Part shown: positions 1 through 5,483 of the stretch, one piece after another
How the letters are laid out: each line of letters opens with the position of its first letter
Numbering within the stretch: the first letter of the stretch is position 1
Origin: UBA920 sp964424635
GTDB lineage: Bacteria; Patescibacteriota; Doudnabacteria; UBA920
Reading direction: 5' to 3'
DNA length: 5,834 nt
Assembly (NCBI GenBank): GCA_964424635.1
Contig: CAYRJC010000052.1
Span: 1 to 5,834 of the forward strand
Translations under genes and position numbers: made by a program
Notes under the pieces: generated by a model
The model's database searches: none
Seen by the model: only the letters and a program-made list of their open reading frames with translations
What the model was told of the DNA's origin: nothing

Positions 1-556
1 TAGGAACGATAGCGTTTACCAAAACAGAACCCTTTAATATTGGAACAGTCCATTGATCACCAATTGCGTTCCAATATAGCTCATCGTGATCATCAAAAAA
101 AGTAAACGCGCGGCGAGCCTCATAGGAAATATTATAAACATGCTTGCCTGTGATAATTTTATCAGGATCTCCGATTTTTAATTTTACTTCACCGCCTGAT
201 CTAGAAACAGAAAAAGGAGCAGATAAGCCACTTTCATCACTGACAGTAATATCATTAATCCTTAGATTGAATCTACCTAAATCATTTTTATACTTATATG
301 GAATGTTTCGAAAAATTCCATGGTGCGGATTAACCCCGAAGTCATACTCGATGCGCTCTTTAACATAAATACTTTCGGCGCTTACCTCTATTACAACTTC
401 ATAATTATCAATTTTCTCTTCAGTAGAAATTGATGACGGAAACACCGAGGAATCCTGCTGGGCTTTTACCAAAAATGGGAAAATAAAAAAACTACTTAAT
501 ACTAAAATTAGTAAAGTAATTTTAATTAGTAAAAAAGAATTAATAATTTTTAACAT
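1..556 (-). CDS. DUF2207-family membrane/secreted protein, N-terminal part (runs off left edge)
   Basis: The first 185 residues are visible; the gene continues beyond base 1. The N-terminus is a clear export signal: lysines at 3 and 12, a long hydrophobic stretch over about 8-30, and a possible signal peptidase site after VKA (30-32). The exported part has two signatures I associate with DUF2207 (YciQ-like) proteins: HHGIFRNIP (78-86), and a segment with LYWNAIGDQW then VPI (160-173). Family members usually carry this extracellular beta-rich domain followed by C-terminal membrane helices, which would lie outside the window. Function is unknown in the family. The start at 556 is the only ATG after an in-frame TAG (the stop of the upstream gene, 27 bases away). 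There is no Shine-Dalgarno match, only AAAA before the ATG. It is probably the last visible gene of the dut operon. Confidence 0.8.
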   Translation of the reverse strand, partial: MLKIINSFLLIKITLLILVLSSFFIFPFLVKAQQDSSVFPSSISTEEKIDNYEVVIEVSAESIYVKERIEYDFGVNPHHGIFRNIPYKYKNDLGRFNLRINDITVSDESGLSAPFSVSRSGGEVKLKIGDPDKIITGKHVYNISYEARRAFTFFDDHDELYWNAIGDQWTVPILKGSVLVNAIVP

Positions 557-583
557 TTTTGAATTTTGCTTAAAAGGGTTGGT

Positions 584-1090
584 CTAAAAGTGACCAGCGA
601 TTTGCCCAACTATAATACCAACCAAAATAGCAATACCGCCCATAATTAAAGTAAGCAATCCGTCCCGCCAAACTCTAACATGGAACATCTTGGCGTTAAA
701 TACCCCGAGTAAAAACAAAGAAAATAGTGTAAAAACTACAGACATAACTACGGTTGATGTAGAAGCGGAATGGAAATAAGGAGCTAATGGGATAAGCCCT
801 GCTAACACATACGAGAAAAACATCACAGCCGCAGCACCCATCGGCTTAGTCAAAGAAACTTCTTTATGAATCTCATATTCCTCTACAGACTGCTCAGAAA
901 GCAAACTCCCCACTGCCATAGAAAAAGCTTCTACAAAGATCAACACCAAACCCGTCACAACAATGCTTGATCTAGGTAAGTCGGCAATAGCTATACCAGC
1001 TAACAATCCTACAGTAGAAACCAAACTATCCTCTACTCCAAAAGTAAAATTGCGAATAATTAAACTATAATTTTTTTTGCTGATTTTCAT
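584..1090 (-). CDS. VIT1/CCC1-family membrane transporter (short form, probable Fe/Mn)
   Basis: This 168-residue protein has about five hydrophobic segments (roughly 15-37, 43-66, 85-105, 112-133, 145-165). Two stretches match the vacuolar iron transporter family: GVEDSLVSTVGLLAGIA (18-34) in the first helix and EAFSMAVGSLLSEQS (54-68) in the second. In characterised members, Asp and Met at the equivalent places (here probably D21 and M58) line the metal path. The family moves Fe2+ or Mn2+ by proton exchange; in a bacterium this would be export across the cytoplasmic membrane, but the substrate cannot be read from sequence. The loop between helices 2 and 3 is only about 18 residues, so the larger cytoplasmic metal-binding domain of plant VIT1 is absent. 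The start lies 8 bases after the dut stop, with no Shine-Dalgarno site, which suggests cotranscription with dut. Confidence 0.82.
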   Translation of the reverse strand: MKISKKNYSLIIRNFTFGVEDSLVSTVGLLAGIAIADLPRSSIVVTGLVLIFVEAFSMAVGSLLSEQSVEEYEIHKEVSLTKPMGAAAVMFFSYVLAGLIPLAPYFHSASTSTVVMSVVFTLFSLFLLGVFNAKMFHVRVWRDGLLTLIMGGIAILVGIIVGQIAGHF

Positions 1091-1098
1091 ATTTTAAA

Positions 1099-1542
1099 TT
1101 AATTATTACCAGTACTTCCAAAGCCGCCTTCGCCACGGGAAGTAGTAGGCAGTTCCCCTTCTATAAATAATGGGGTTGGTGTAATAATCTTCTCAATTAA
1201 CAACTGAGCGATACGGTCACCAATATTTATTTGAAAATCTTTGTCGCCATGATTAGACAACAAACAAATCAACTCACCCCGATAATCGCTATCTATAACG
1301 CCAGCCAAAGTATCGATACCAAATTTTGCTGCCAGTCCTGAGCGTGGAGCAATCCGACCATAGTAACCTTCTGGTATAGCAACTGCAATTCCAGTAGAAA
1401 CACCAATAAAACCATGGGCAGGAATTAGAAATTGTTTAGAAGCATACAAATCCAAACCAGCAGATGACTCACTACCCCTGGTTGGTAGCTTAGCCTCGGA
1501 GTCTAACTTTTTGAACTGTAGAGTATTTTCTGTTAGGTCCAT
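1099..1542 (-). CDS. dut: dUTPase (deoxyuridine 5'-triphosphate nucleotidohydrolase)
   Basis: Dut hydrolyses dUTP to dUMP and pyrophosphate, keeping uracil out of DNA and supplying dUMP for thymidylate synthesis. The protein has 147 residues, the normal size for the homotrimeric all-beta family, and all five motifs are present in order: SAGLDLYA (27-34), PRSGLA (66-71), GVIDSDYRGEL (81-91), GDRIAQLLI (108-116) and RGEGGFGSTG (136-145). D84 in motif 3 is the expected catalytic aspartate and Y87 should discriminate against ribose; the C-terminal glycine-rich motif 5 closes over the substrate. The gene is the first in its unit, with a terminator behind parB and an extended -10 promoter just upstream. 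Only 12 bases separate the -10 box from the ATG, so the leader is very short and has no Shine-Dalgarno site. Confidence 0.97.
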   Translation of the reverse strand: MDLTENTLQFKKLDSEAKLPTRGSESSAGLDLYASKQFLIPAHGFIGVSTGIAVAIPEGYYGRIAPRSGLAAKFGIDTLAGVIDSDYRGELICLLSNHGDKDFQINIGDRIAQLLIEKIITPTPLFIEGELPTTSRGEGGFGSTGNN

Positions 1543-1554
1543 AATGTTAACTTA

Positions 1555-1563
1555 ATTATAGCA
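1555..1563 (-). promoter_or_regulatory. Extended -10 promoter of dut
   Basis: On the minus strand this reads TGCTATAAT, a perfect TATAAT preceded by the TGn extension. The expected -35 position falls in the parB terminator stem and has no good match, as is usual for extended -10 promoters. Transcription should start about 5 to 6 bases before the dut ATG at 1542, giving a near-leaderless mRNA. This is a sequence match only. Confidence 0.65.
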
Positions 1564-1571
1564 CCATATAT

Positions 1572-1607
1572 AAAAACCGCCTTGCCTTTTTAAGGCTAGC
1601 GGTTTTT
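1572..1607 (-). terminator. Rho-independent terminator after parB (symmetrical, potentially bidirectional)
   Basis: The outer arms AAAAACCGC (1572-1580) and GCGGTTTTT (1599-1607) pair perfectly over 9 bp. Inside, GCCTT (1584-1588) and AAGGC (1592-1596) pair around a TTT loop, with a small CTT/TA internal loop between the two stems. The parB stop is just before it at 1612-1614. The U-run is part of the stem on the minus strand; on the plus strand it continues as TTTTTATTTTT. It separates the tRNA-Leu/parB unit from the dut unit. Confidence 0.85.
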
Positions 1608-1611
1608 ATTT

Positions 1612-2661
1612 TTAAACTACGAAATATTGATCATCAGCTGATCTATTTTCTTCTGCTACCCGACGCATAATATCATCAAGGTCTTCATCAGAAAAAAATT
1701 CAATTGTTATTTTACCACCCCGGCCCTGTCTAGAAACTTTTACCTGTGTTCCAAACTTATCTCGTAATTTAGTTTCTATAGCCATTAGTTTTGGATCAGG
1801 CATAGCAGAGTCCATCTTTTTACGAGTAACAAACTCTCTAACCTTGGCTTCTACCTGACGGACATTCATACCTTGCTCCAATATCTGCTTATACATTGCT
1901 AACTGTTTTTCGATATCCGGAAGAGTCAAAATTGCGCGACCATGACCTTCATAAATTTTCCCTTCAATAATCCCTCTCTGAATCTCAGCTGGGAGCTGAA
2001 GCAAACGCATGGTGTTAGCTACTCCTGGTCTAGACTTCCCAACTTTTTTTGCAACTTCGGATTGATTCAAATTAAATTTTTGCATTAAGCGCTGATAAGC
2101 TTGTGCCTCTTCAATTGCATTCAATTCTTGACGCTGAATGTTTTCAATCAAAGCCACTTCTAATTTAGTCTGATCTTCTAAAGTCTTTTTGACAATCGCA
2201 GGAACTTTTTGAAGGCCTGCTAGTTGAGATGCTCGAAAGCGCCGCTCCCCTACTACTAATTCATAACCAGTAGGAGTTTCTGTTACCACAACGGGCTGGA
2301 TCACCCCGTGCTCTTTAATTGAATCTGCTAATTCTTGAAGCGCTTCCTGTCTAAATATTTTTCTAGGCTGATAAGGATTAGGGACAATTTTTGCTACTTC
2401 AATTTCTTCTATACTACTATCCGTATAAGAAACTTTTTCTGAAGGCTCCAAACTAATTGTTTCTGTTTCTAAGTTTTGTGCAGGCAATGGCTCACTTGGT
2501 AATGGTGAAAATATGTTATCATCTGCAGTACTAATGTCAGACTGAATAATCTTACTTTGTAAATTAAAATTTTCAGAAACAAAATTATCGCTTGGTACCT
2601 GAATATTACCTAGCGAATCATTTTGAGTATTAGAATTATTTATTGGATAAATTGAGTCCAT
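1612..2661 (-). CDS. parB: Chromosome-partitioning protein ParB (ParB/Spo0J family)
   Basis: ParB is a CTP-dependent DNA clamp that loads at parS sites and works with the ParA ATPase in origin segregation. The 349 residues show a low-complexity Asn/Ser/Asp-rich tail (1-83), then the ParB/Srx core: VPNPYQPR (93-100), the CTP-binding GERRFRA (138-144) and ENIQRQELN (173-181). The helix-turn-helix lies at about 198-224 (NQSEVAKKVGKSRPGVANTM), YEGHGRAIL at 237-245, and a C-terminal dimerisation segment at about 310-335. I chose ATG 2661 because the longer open frame up to 2757 runs through a tRNA gene. No later ATG precedes the core. There is no Shine-Dalgarno site, and the start is 5 bases past the tRNA CCA. 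No parA neighbour and no parS-like palindrome were seen in the window. The tail has no arginine before R100. A terminator follows the stop directly. Confidence 0.93.
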   Translation of the reverse strand: MDSIYPINNSNTQNDSLGNIQVPSDNFVSENFNLQSKIIQSDISTADDNIFSPLPSEPLPAQNLETETISLEPSEKVSYTDSSIEEIEVAKIVPNPYQPRKIFRQEALQELADSIKEHGVIQPVVVTETPTGYELVVGERRFRASQLAGLQKVPAIVKKTLEDQTKLEVALIENIQRQELNAIEEAQAYQRLMQKFNLNQSEVAKKVGKSRPGVANTMRLLQLPAEIQRGIIEGKIYEGHGRAILTLPDIEKQLAMYKQILEQGMNVRQVEAKVREFVTRKKMDSAMPDPKLMAIETKLRDKFGTQVKVSRQGRGGKITIEFFSDEDLDDIMRRVAEENRSADDQYFVV

Positions 2662-2666
2662 ATAAT

Positions 2667-2755
2667 TGGTGGCCAAGGAGGGGGTCGAACCCTCACACCC
2701 GAAGGTNNNNNNNNNNTTTTGAGTCGTGCGCGTCTGCCAGTTCCGCCACTTGGCC
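2667..2755 (-). tRNA. tRNA-Leu, anticodon CAA (contains 10 unresolved bases)
   Basis: Acceptor arms GGCCAAG (2755-2749) and CTTGGCC (2677-2671) pair perfectly, followed by discriminator A (2670) and an encoded CCA (2669-2667). The D stem is GCG/CGC. The anticodon stem begins CACGA, and the loop CTCAAAA places the anticodon CAA at 2721-2719. The T arm is GAGGG, loop TTCGACC, CCCTC. A long variable arm (ACC-TTCG-GGT visible) marks a class II tRNA, and with this anticodon it decodes Leu UUG. The N run covers the 3' anticodon stem and the start of the variable arm. The total of 89 bases including CCA fits a leucine tRNA, so the gap length is about right. Confidence 0.95.
2707..2716. other. Run of 10 N (assembly gap or masked bases) inside tRNA-Leu
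   Basis: Ten unknown bases lie between the anticodon loop and the variable-arm hairpin of the tRNA. By pairing with CACGA, the five bases next to the loop should read TCGTG on the minus strand. The others belong to the variable arm. Confidence 0.99.
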
Positions 2756-2765
2756 ATGTTTGGTT

Positions 2766-2795
2766 ATTCTACCAAAAAACTACTGCCTAGGTAAA
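2766..2795 (-). promoter_or_regulatory. Promoter of tRNA-Leu/parB unit
   Basis: On the minus strand a -10 box TAGAAT (2771-2766) is preceded by TGG, giving a TGn extended -10. A weaker -35 match TTTACC (2795-2790) lies 18 bases upstream. The predicted start is around 2759-2760, a few bases before the tRNA 5' end at 2755. A TTGACT at 2800-2795 is a better -35 word, but it is 23 bases away and too far. Sequence match only. Confidence 0.55.
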
Positions 2796-2801
2796 GTCAA
2801 A

Positions 2802-3320
2802 CTAAATTAACACGCTTAATATTATTCCTATGATTAAGCCAAAAAATAAAGAAAAAATAACATCTTTTGGATAATGAAACCCCAATACTACCCTACCCAA
2901 ACCAGTTGGTATTGCCACCACAAAAAATATAATTGCCAAAATTGGTTGCGATAAAAGCATGGCCCCACTGGCAGCAGTAATAGAAATCACATGACTTGAA
3001 GGAAAAGAATTCTTGGATTTAGTTTGTTTAGATAAAAATACCGACTCTAAAGGCTGAAAATTATACTGTTGATAAGGCCTAGCTTTAGGAAATAATTTAG
3101 AAATAATTGGGACAAAAATAATCCTTGCGACTATAAACGCCAACACAACTTTAACAATAATATTTTTATCTGCATTTGAGTAATAGATTAAATAAAAAAC
3201 TATTGGCAGCAAAAACAACCAAGAGTAATTACTCCAAAACTGCCACCAAATTCTAAAATACTTATTGGAATTTAATCTTTTTTGCCACTGAAAATAATCT
3301 TCTTTAACTACTAAATCCAT
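2802..3320 (-). CDS. PAP2-family membrane phosphatase (probable lipid phosphatase)
   Basis: This 172-residue integral membrane protein has hydrophobic segments at about 33-48, 54-74, 113-122, 126-140 and 154-172. The three PAP2 phosphatase motifs are present: K75 with R81-P82 (KLFPKARP), PSSH (107-110, a PSGH variant), and GRVVLGFHYPKD (142-153) with R143, the nucleophilic H149 and D153. The serine of the usual SR pair is glycine here. Family members remove phosphate from phosphatidic acid, phosphatidylglycerophosphate or undecaprenyl pyrophosphate. Its position directly behind uppP suggests work on a prenyl or phospholipid phosphate, but the substrate is inferred. The start lies 5 bases after the uppP stop, with only a weak AGG eight bases upstream. 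It looks like the last gene of the glyA-uppP operon. Confidence 0.88.
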   Translation of the reverse strand: MDLVVKEDYFQWQKRLNSNKYFRIWWQFWSNYSWLFLLPIVFYLIYYSNADKNIIVKVVLAFIVARIIFVPIISKLFPKARPYQQYNFQPLESVFLSKQTKSKNSFPSSHVISITAASGAMLLSQPILAIIFFVVAIPTGLGRVVLGFHYPKDVIFSLFFGLIIGIILSVLI

Positions 3321-3325
3321 TTTTA

Positions 3326-4132
3326 TTACCTATTAAAATAAATTATTAATATTATCAGTGCTAAAATAATTCGGTACCAAGTAAAAACCGCAAATGATCG
3401 ATTAGCAATATATTTAAGCATATATTTAATGGCCAAAAATCCGAACACTGCACTAGATAAAAAACCAACTGCTAATTGTAAATGATTTTCAATATGAATA
3501 ATCTCTGGTAATTTGAAAACTCCTGCGCCAAGAATAATCGGAATCGACATTAAGAAACTAAATTTAGCTGCGTCTTCTCTTTTGAATCCTTGGGCCAAAC
3601 CTGCGATCATTGTTGCGCCACTACGAGAAACACCTGGTACAACCGCTAACGCCTGACTTAAACCAACGATCAAACTATTAAGCCAAGTAATGTGTCCAAG
3701 ATTTTTAAGTTTTGCTCCGTATCTATCTACAACATACAAAACCACACCCACCACCGATAACGTGCCGGCAATTAATAATGGATTACGCAAAGCACCTTCC
3801 ACTTCTTTTTCTAAAAGCTTCCCTATCACAGCTGCCGGCACAGTCGCCAATAAAATTAACCAGCTTAATTTTTGATAAATATTATTTTCAAAATCACGAT
3901 TCTTTTTTGTTAAAGAATGCAAAAAACCTTTAGCAAGAAGCCAAATATCATTTCGGAAGTAAGTAACTACAGCTAATAAAGTCCCCCAATGAAGGGCAAC
4001 ATCAAAAGCCAATCCTTGATCCGGCCAGTTAAATAACCAAGGAGTAATTATCAAATGCGCTGATGAAGAGATTGGTAAAAACTCACCCAACCCTTGGACC
4101 ATGCCCAATATAAAAGCTTGAAATATTTCCAT
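3326..4132 (-). CDS. uppP: Undecaprenyl-diphosphatase UppP (BacA family)
   Basis: UppP dephosphorylates undecaprenyl pyrophosphate to the monophosphate, regenerating the lipid carrier for peptidoglycan and other envelope polymers; overproduction in other bacteria gives bacitracin resistance. The 268 residues are normal length, with many hydrophobic helices. Both signature regions are present: QGLGEFLPISSSAHL (13-27), holding the catalytic E17 and H26 of the first re-entrant loop, and PGVSRSGATM (166-175) with R170 in the second. In the first motif, glycine 16 replaces the threonine seen in E. coli BacA. FDVALHWGTLLAVV (43-56) is also typical. The ATG is 5 bases after the glyA stop with no clear Shine-Dalgarno site, so it is probably translated from a glyA-uppP-PAP2 transcript. 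Confidence 0.96.
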   Translation of the reverse strand: MEIFQAFILGMVQGLGEFLPISSSAHLIITPWLFNWPDQGLAFDVALHWGTLLAVVTYFRNDIWLLAKGFLHSLTKKNRDFENNIYQKLSWLILLATVPAAVIGKLLEKEVEGALRNPLLIAGTLSVVGVVLYVVDRYGAKLKNLGHITWLNSLIVGLSQALAVVPGVSRSGATMIAGLAQGFKREDAAKFSFLMSIPIILGAGVFKLPEIIHIENHLQLAVGFLSSAVFGFLAIKYMLKYIANRSFAVFTWYRIILALIILIIYFNR

Positions 4133-4137
4133 AAATT

Positions 4138-5394
4138 TTATTCAATCCCAGGTACGGGAAACCGTAGTGAAAACTCTTTCACTTCTGTGTTAATTTTTTG
4201 ATGAAGACTTACATCATCAGGATTGCGCAAAACTTTTGTTATCCAGTTTACAATGACTTTCATCTCTTGTTCTTTAGCACCTCGAGTAGTTATAGCTGGA
4301 GTTCCCAATCTAATCCCACTTGGATCAAGTGGGCCGCGAAGATCATCCGGTAAAACATTTTTGTTAACTGTGATCCCAACAGTATCTAATAAATCCTGTG
4401 CCTGGCTTCCGGGTAAATCAAAGTTGGCGATTGTATCGATAAGCATCATATGATTGCTAGTGCCGCCAGTAACTAACTCTACTCTATTCTCCAAAAACTC
4501 TTGAGCCATAGCTGAGCTATTAGATAAAATCTGTTTAGCATAAACTTTAAACTCTGGTCTAAGAGCTTCTCCAAAAGCCACAGCTTTAGCAGCGATATTA
4601 TTCATATGGGGACCACCTTGCAAACCAGGAAAAACCGCCTTATCTATCGATGCGGCAAATTCCTTTCTACATAAAATCAAACCACCACGAGGACCTCGCA
4701 AAGTTTTGTGAGTAGTAGATGTAACAATATCAAATCCATCATCAAATGGATTGCGTAACTGCCCAGCAACAATTAATCCTGCAATATGAGCCGCATCCAT
4801 CATAGTAATAGCGCCGACTTCATCAGCAATAGATTTCATTTTTGCATAATCGATCTCTCTGGGATAACTCGAAAAACCAGCTAACAAAATTTTTGGTTTT
4901 TCTTTTATAGCCAAATCACGGAGCTCATCATAATCGATTTCCCCTGTCTTTACATCCTTCATCTTATAACGAATGAAGTTATAAAATTTAGCTGATTGAG
5001 TTACTGGATGACCGTGCGTTAAATGACCACCGTGAGACAAATCCATCCCTAAGACTGTATCCCCTGGCTTTAATAAAGCCAAATAAACCGCAGCATTTGC
5101 CGGAGCGCCAGAATGCGGTTGAACATTAGCATGATCTGCTTTAAATAACTGTTTTGCTCTATCTATTGCAAGTTGTTCAATTTTATCTGTATATTCCTGG
5201 CCGCCATAATAGCGCTTGCCTGGATAACCCTCGCTATATTTATTAGTAAAAATAGTGCCTAAAGATTCTAGTACAGCATTTGATACATAGTTCTCCGAAG
5301 GGATTAGCTCTATCCCTTGTTTTTGCCTTGCTATTTCGGCTTGTAAAATCTCATATACATCCAAATCAGATTGTTGTAACTTATCATAATTCAT
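4138..5394 (-). CDS. glyA: Serine hydroxymethyltransferase
   Basis: GlyA interconverts serine plus tetrahydrofolate with glycine plus 5,10-methylene-tetrahydrofolate, using pyridoxal phosphate. It supplies one-carbon units for purine and thymidylate synthesis. The 418 residues match the usual bacterial length. The PLP lysine is K230 in STTHKTLRGPRGG (226-238), with D200 and H203 (MMDAAHIAG) at the cofactor. NKYSEGYPGKRYYGG (51-65) carries the substrate-site glutamate and tyrosines, and GIRLGTPAITTRG (360-372) the carboxylate-binding arginine. The protein appears complete from MNYDKL to its TAA stop. It is the first gene of a tight operon with uppP and the PAP2 gene. The upstream region is shared with a divergent small gene. 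No convincing Shine-Dalgarno site is seen; AGG sits only one base before the ATG. Confidence 0.98.
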   Translation of the reverse strand: MNYDKLQQSDLDVYEILQAEIARQKQGIELIPSENYVSNAVLESLGTIFTNKYSEGYPGKRYYGGQEYTDKIEQLAIDRAKQLFKADHANVQPHSGAPANAAVYLALLKPGDTVLGMDLSHGGHLTHGHPVTQSAKFYNFIRYKMKDVKTGEIDYDELRDLAIKEKPKILLAGFSSYPREIDYAKMKSIADEVGAITMMDAAHIAGLIVAGQLRNPFDDGFDIVTSTTHKTLRGPRGGLILCRKEFAASIDKAVFPGLQGGPHMNNIAAKAVAFGEALRPEFKVYAKQILSNSSAMAQEFLENRVELVTGGTSNHMMLIDTIANFDLPGSQAQDLLDTVGITVNKNVLPDDLRGPLDPSGIRLGTPAITTRGAKEQEMKVIVNWITKVLRNPDDVSLHQKINTEVKEFSLRFPVPGIE

Positions 5395-5402
5395 ACCTAT
5401 TC

Positions 5403-5430
5403 ATCTTAACAAAATTTTAAACGTTTACAA
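5403..5430 (-). promoter_or_regulatory. Candidate promoter of glyA operon
   Basis: On the minus strand TTGTAA (5430-5425) and TAAGAT (5408-5403) are spaced 16 bases apart, each matching four of six consensus bases. This would start transcription within a base or two of the glyA ATG. An alternative -10 is TAAAAT (5419-5414), five of six, but with a poor -35; it would give a leader of about 12 bases. Which one is used cannot be decided here. Confidence 0.35.
5418..5427. promoter_or_regulatory. 10-bp palindrome TAAACGTTTA between divergent promoters (possible operator)
   Basis: This perfect inverted repeat overlaps the -35 of the plus-strand promoter (5424-5429) and the candidate -35 of glyA (5425-5430). 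A regulator bound here could affect both directions. Palindromes of this size also arise by chance in AT-rich DNA, so the operator role is only a suggestion. Confidence 0.25.
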
Positions 5431-5452
5431 ACTAACCCAAACCCCTTATACT
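5424..5452 (+). promoter_or_regulatory. Promoter of the small plus-strand gene
   Basis: TTTACA (5424-5429) and TATACT (5447-5452) each match five of six bases of the sigma-70 type consensus and are separated by the ideal 17 bases. Transcription would start near 5459, leaving a leader of about 25 bases that contains the AGGAGG ribosome site. Confidence 0.7.
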
Positions 5453-5473
5453 AATTTAACTAAGCTATATTTT

Positions 5474-5479
5474 AGGAGG
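5474..5479 (+). promoter_or_regulatory. Strong Shine-Dalgarno site AGGAGG
   Basis: A full AGGAGG ends four bases before the ATG at 5484 and fixes that start codon. It is the only strong ribosome-binding site I can find before any gene in this window. Confidence 0.85.
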
Positions 5480-5483
5480 ACAA

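Noticed and set aside
144..368. Plus-strand open frame of 74 codons.
   Set aside because: It is antisense to the DUF2207 gene, has no ribosome site, and its product looks unlike any protein.
557..586. The VIT-like gene and the DUF2207 gene are in the same frame, separated only by one TAG and nine sense codons, which could suggest readthrough or TAG recoding.
   Set aside because: The TAG falls at a natural end for a VIT-like protein, the next gene starts with its own ATG and signal peptide, and no other gene shows in-frame TAG.
580..596. Small inverted repeat TGGTC/GACCA across the VIT-like stop codon, followed on the minus strand by CCCTTTT; a possible terminator or attenuator.
   Set aside because: The stem is only 5 bp with a 7-base loop and the T run is short, so it is too weak to call.
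1612..2661. parS site or replication origin near parB.
   Set aside because: Reading by eye found no TGTTTCACGTGAAACA-like palindrome and no DnaA-box cluster in the window.
2667..2680. tRNA 3' end as an integration (att) site for a mobile element.
   Set aside because: No integrase, no second copy of the tRNA 3' end and no direct repeat were found in the window; both flanks are housekeeping genes.
3690..3933. Two overlapping plus-strand open frames.
   Set aside because: Both lie antisense inside uppP, whose motifs are intact; they are shadow frames.
4223..4453. Plus-strand open frame of 76 codons.
   Set aside because: It is antisense inside glyA, with no promoter or ribosome site.
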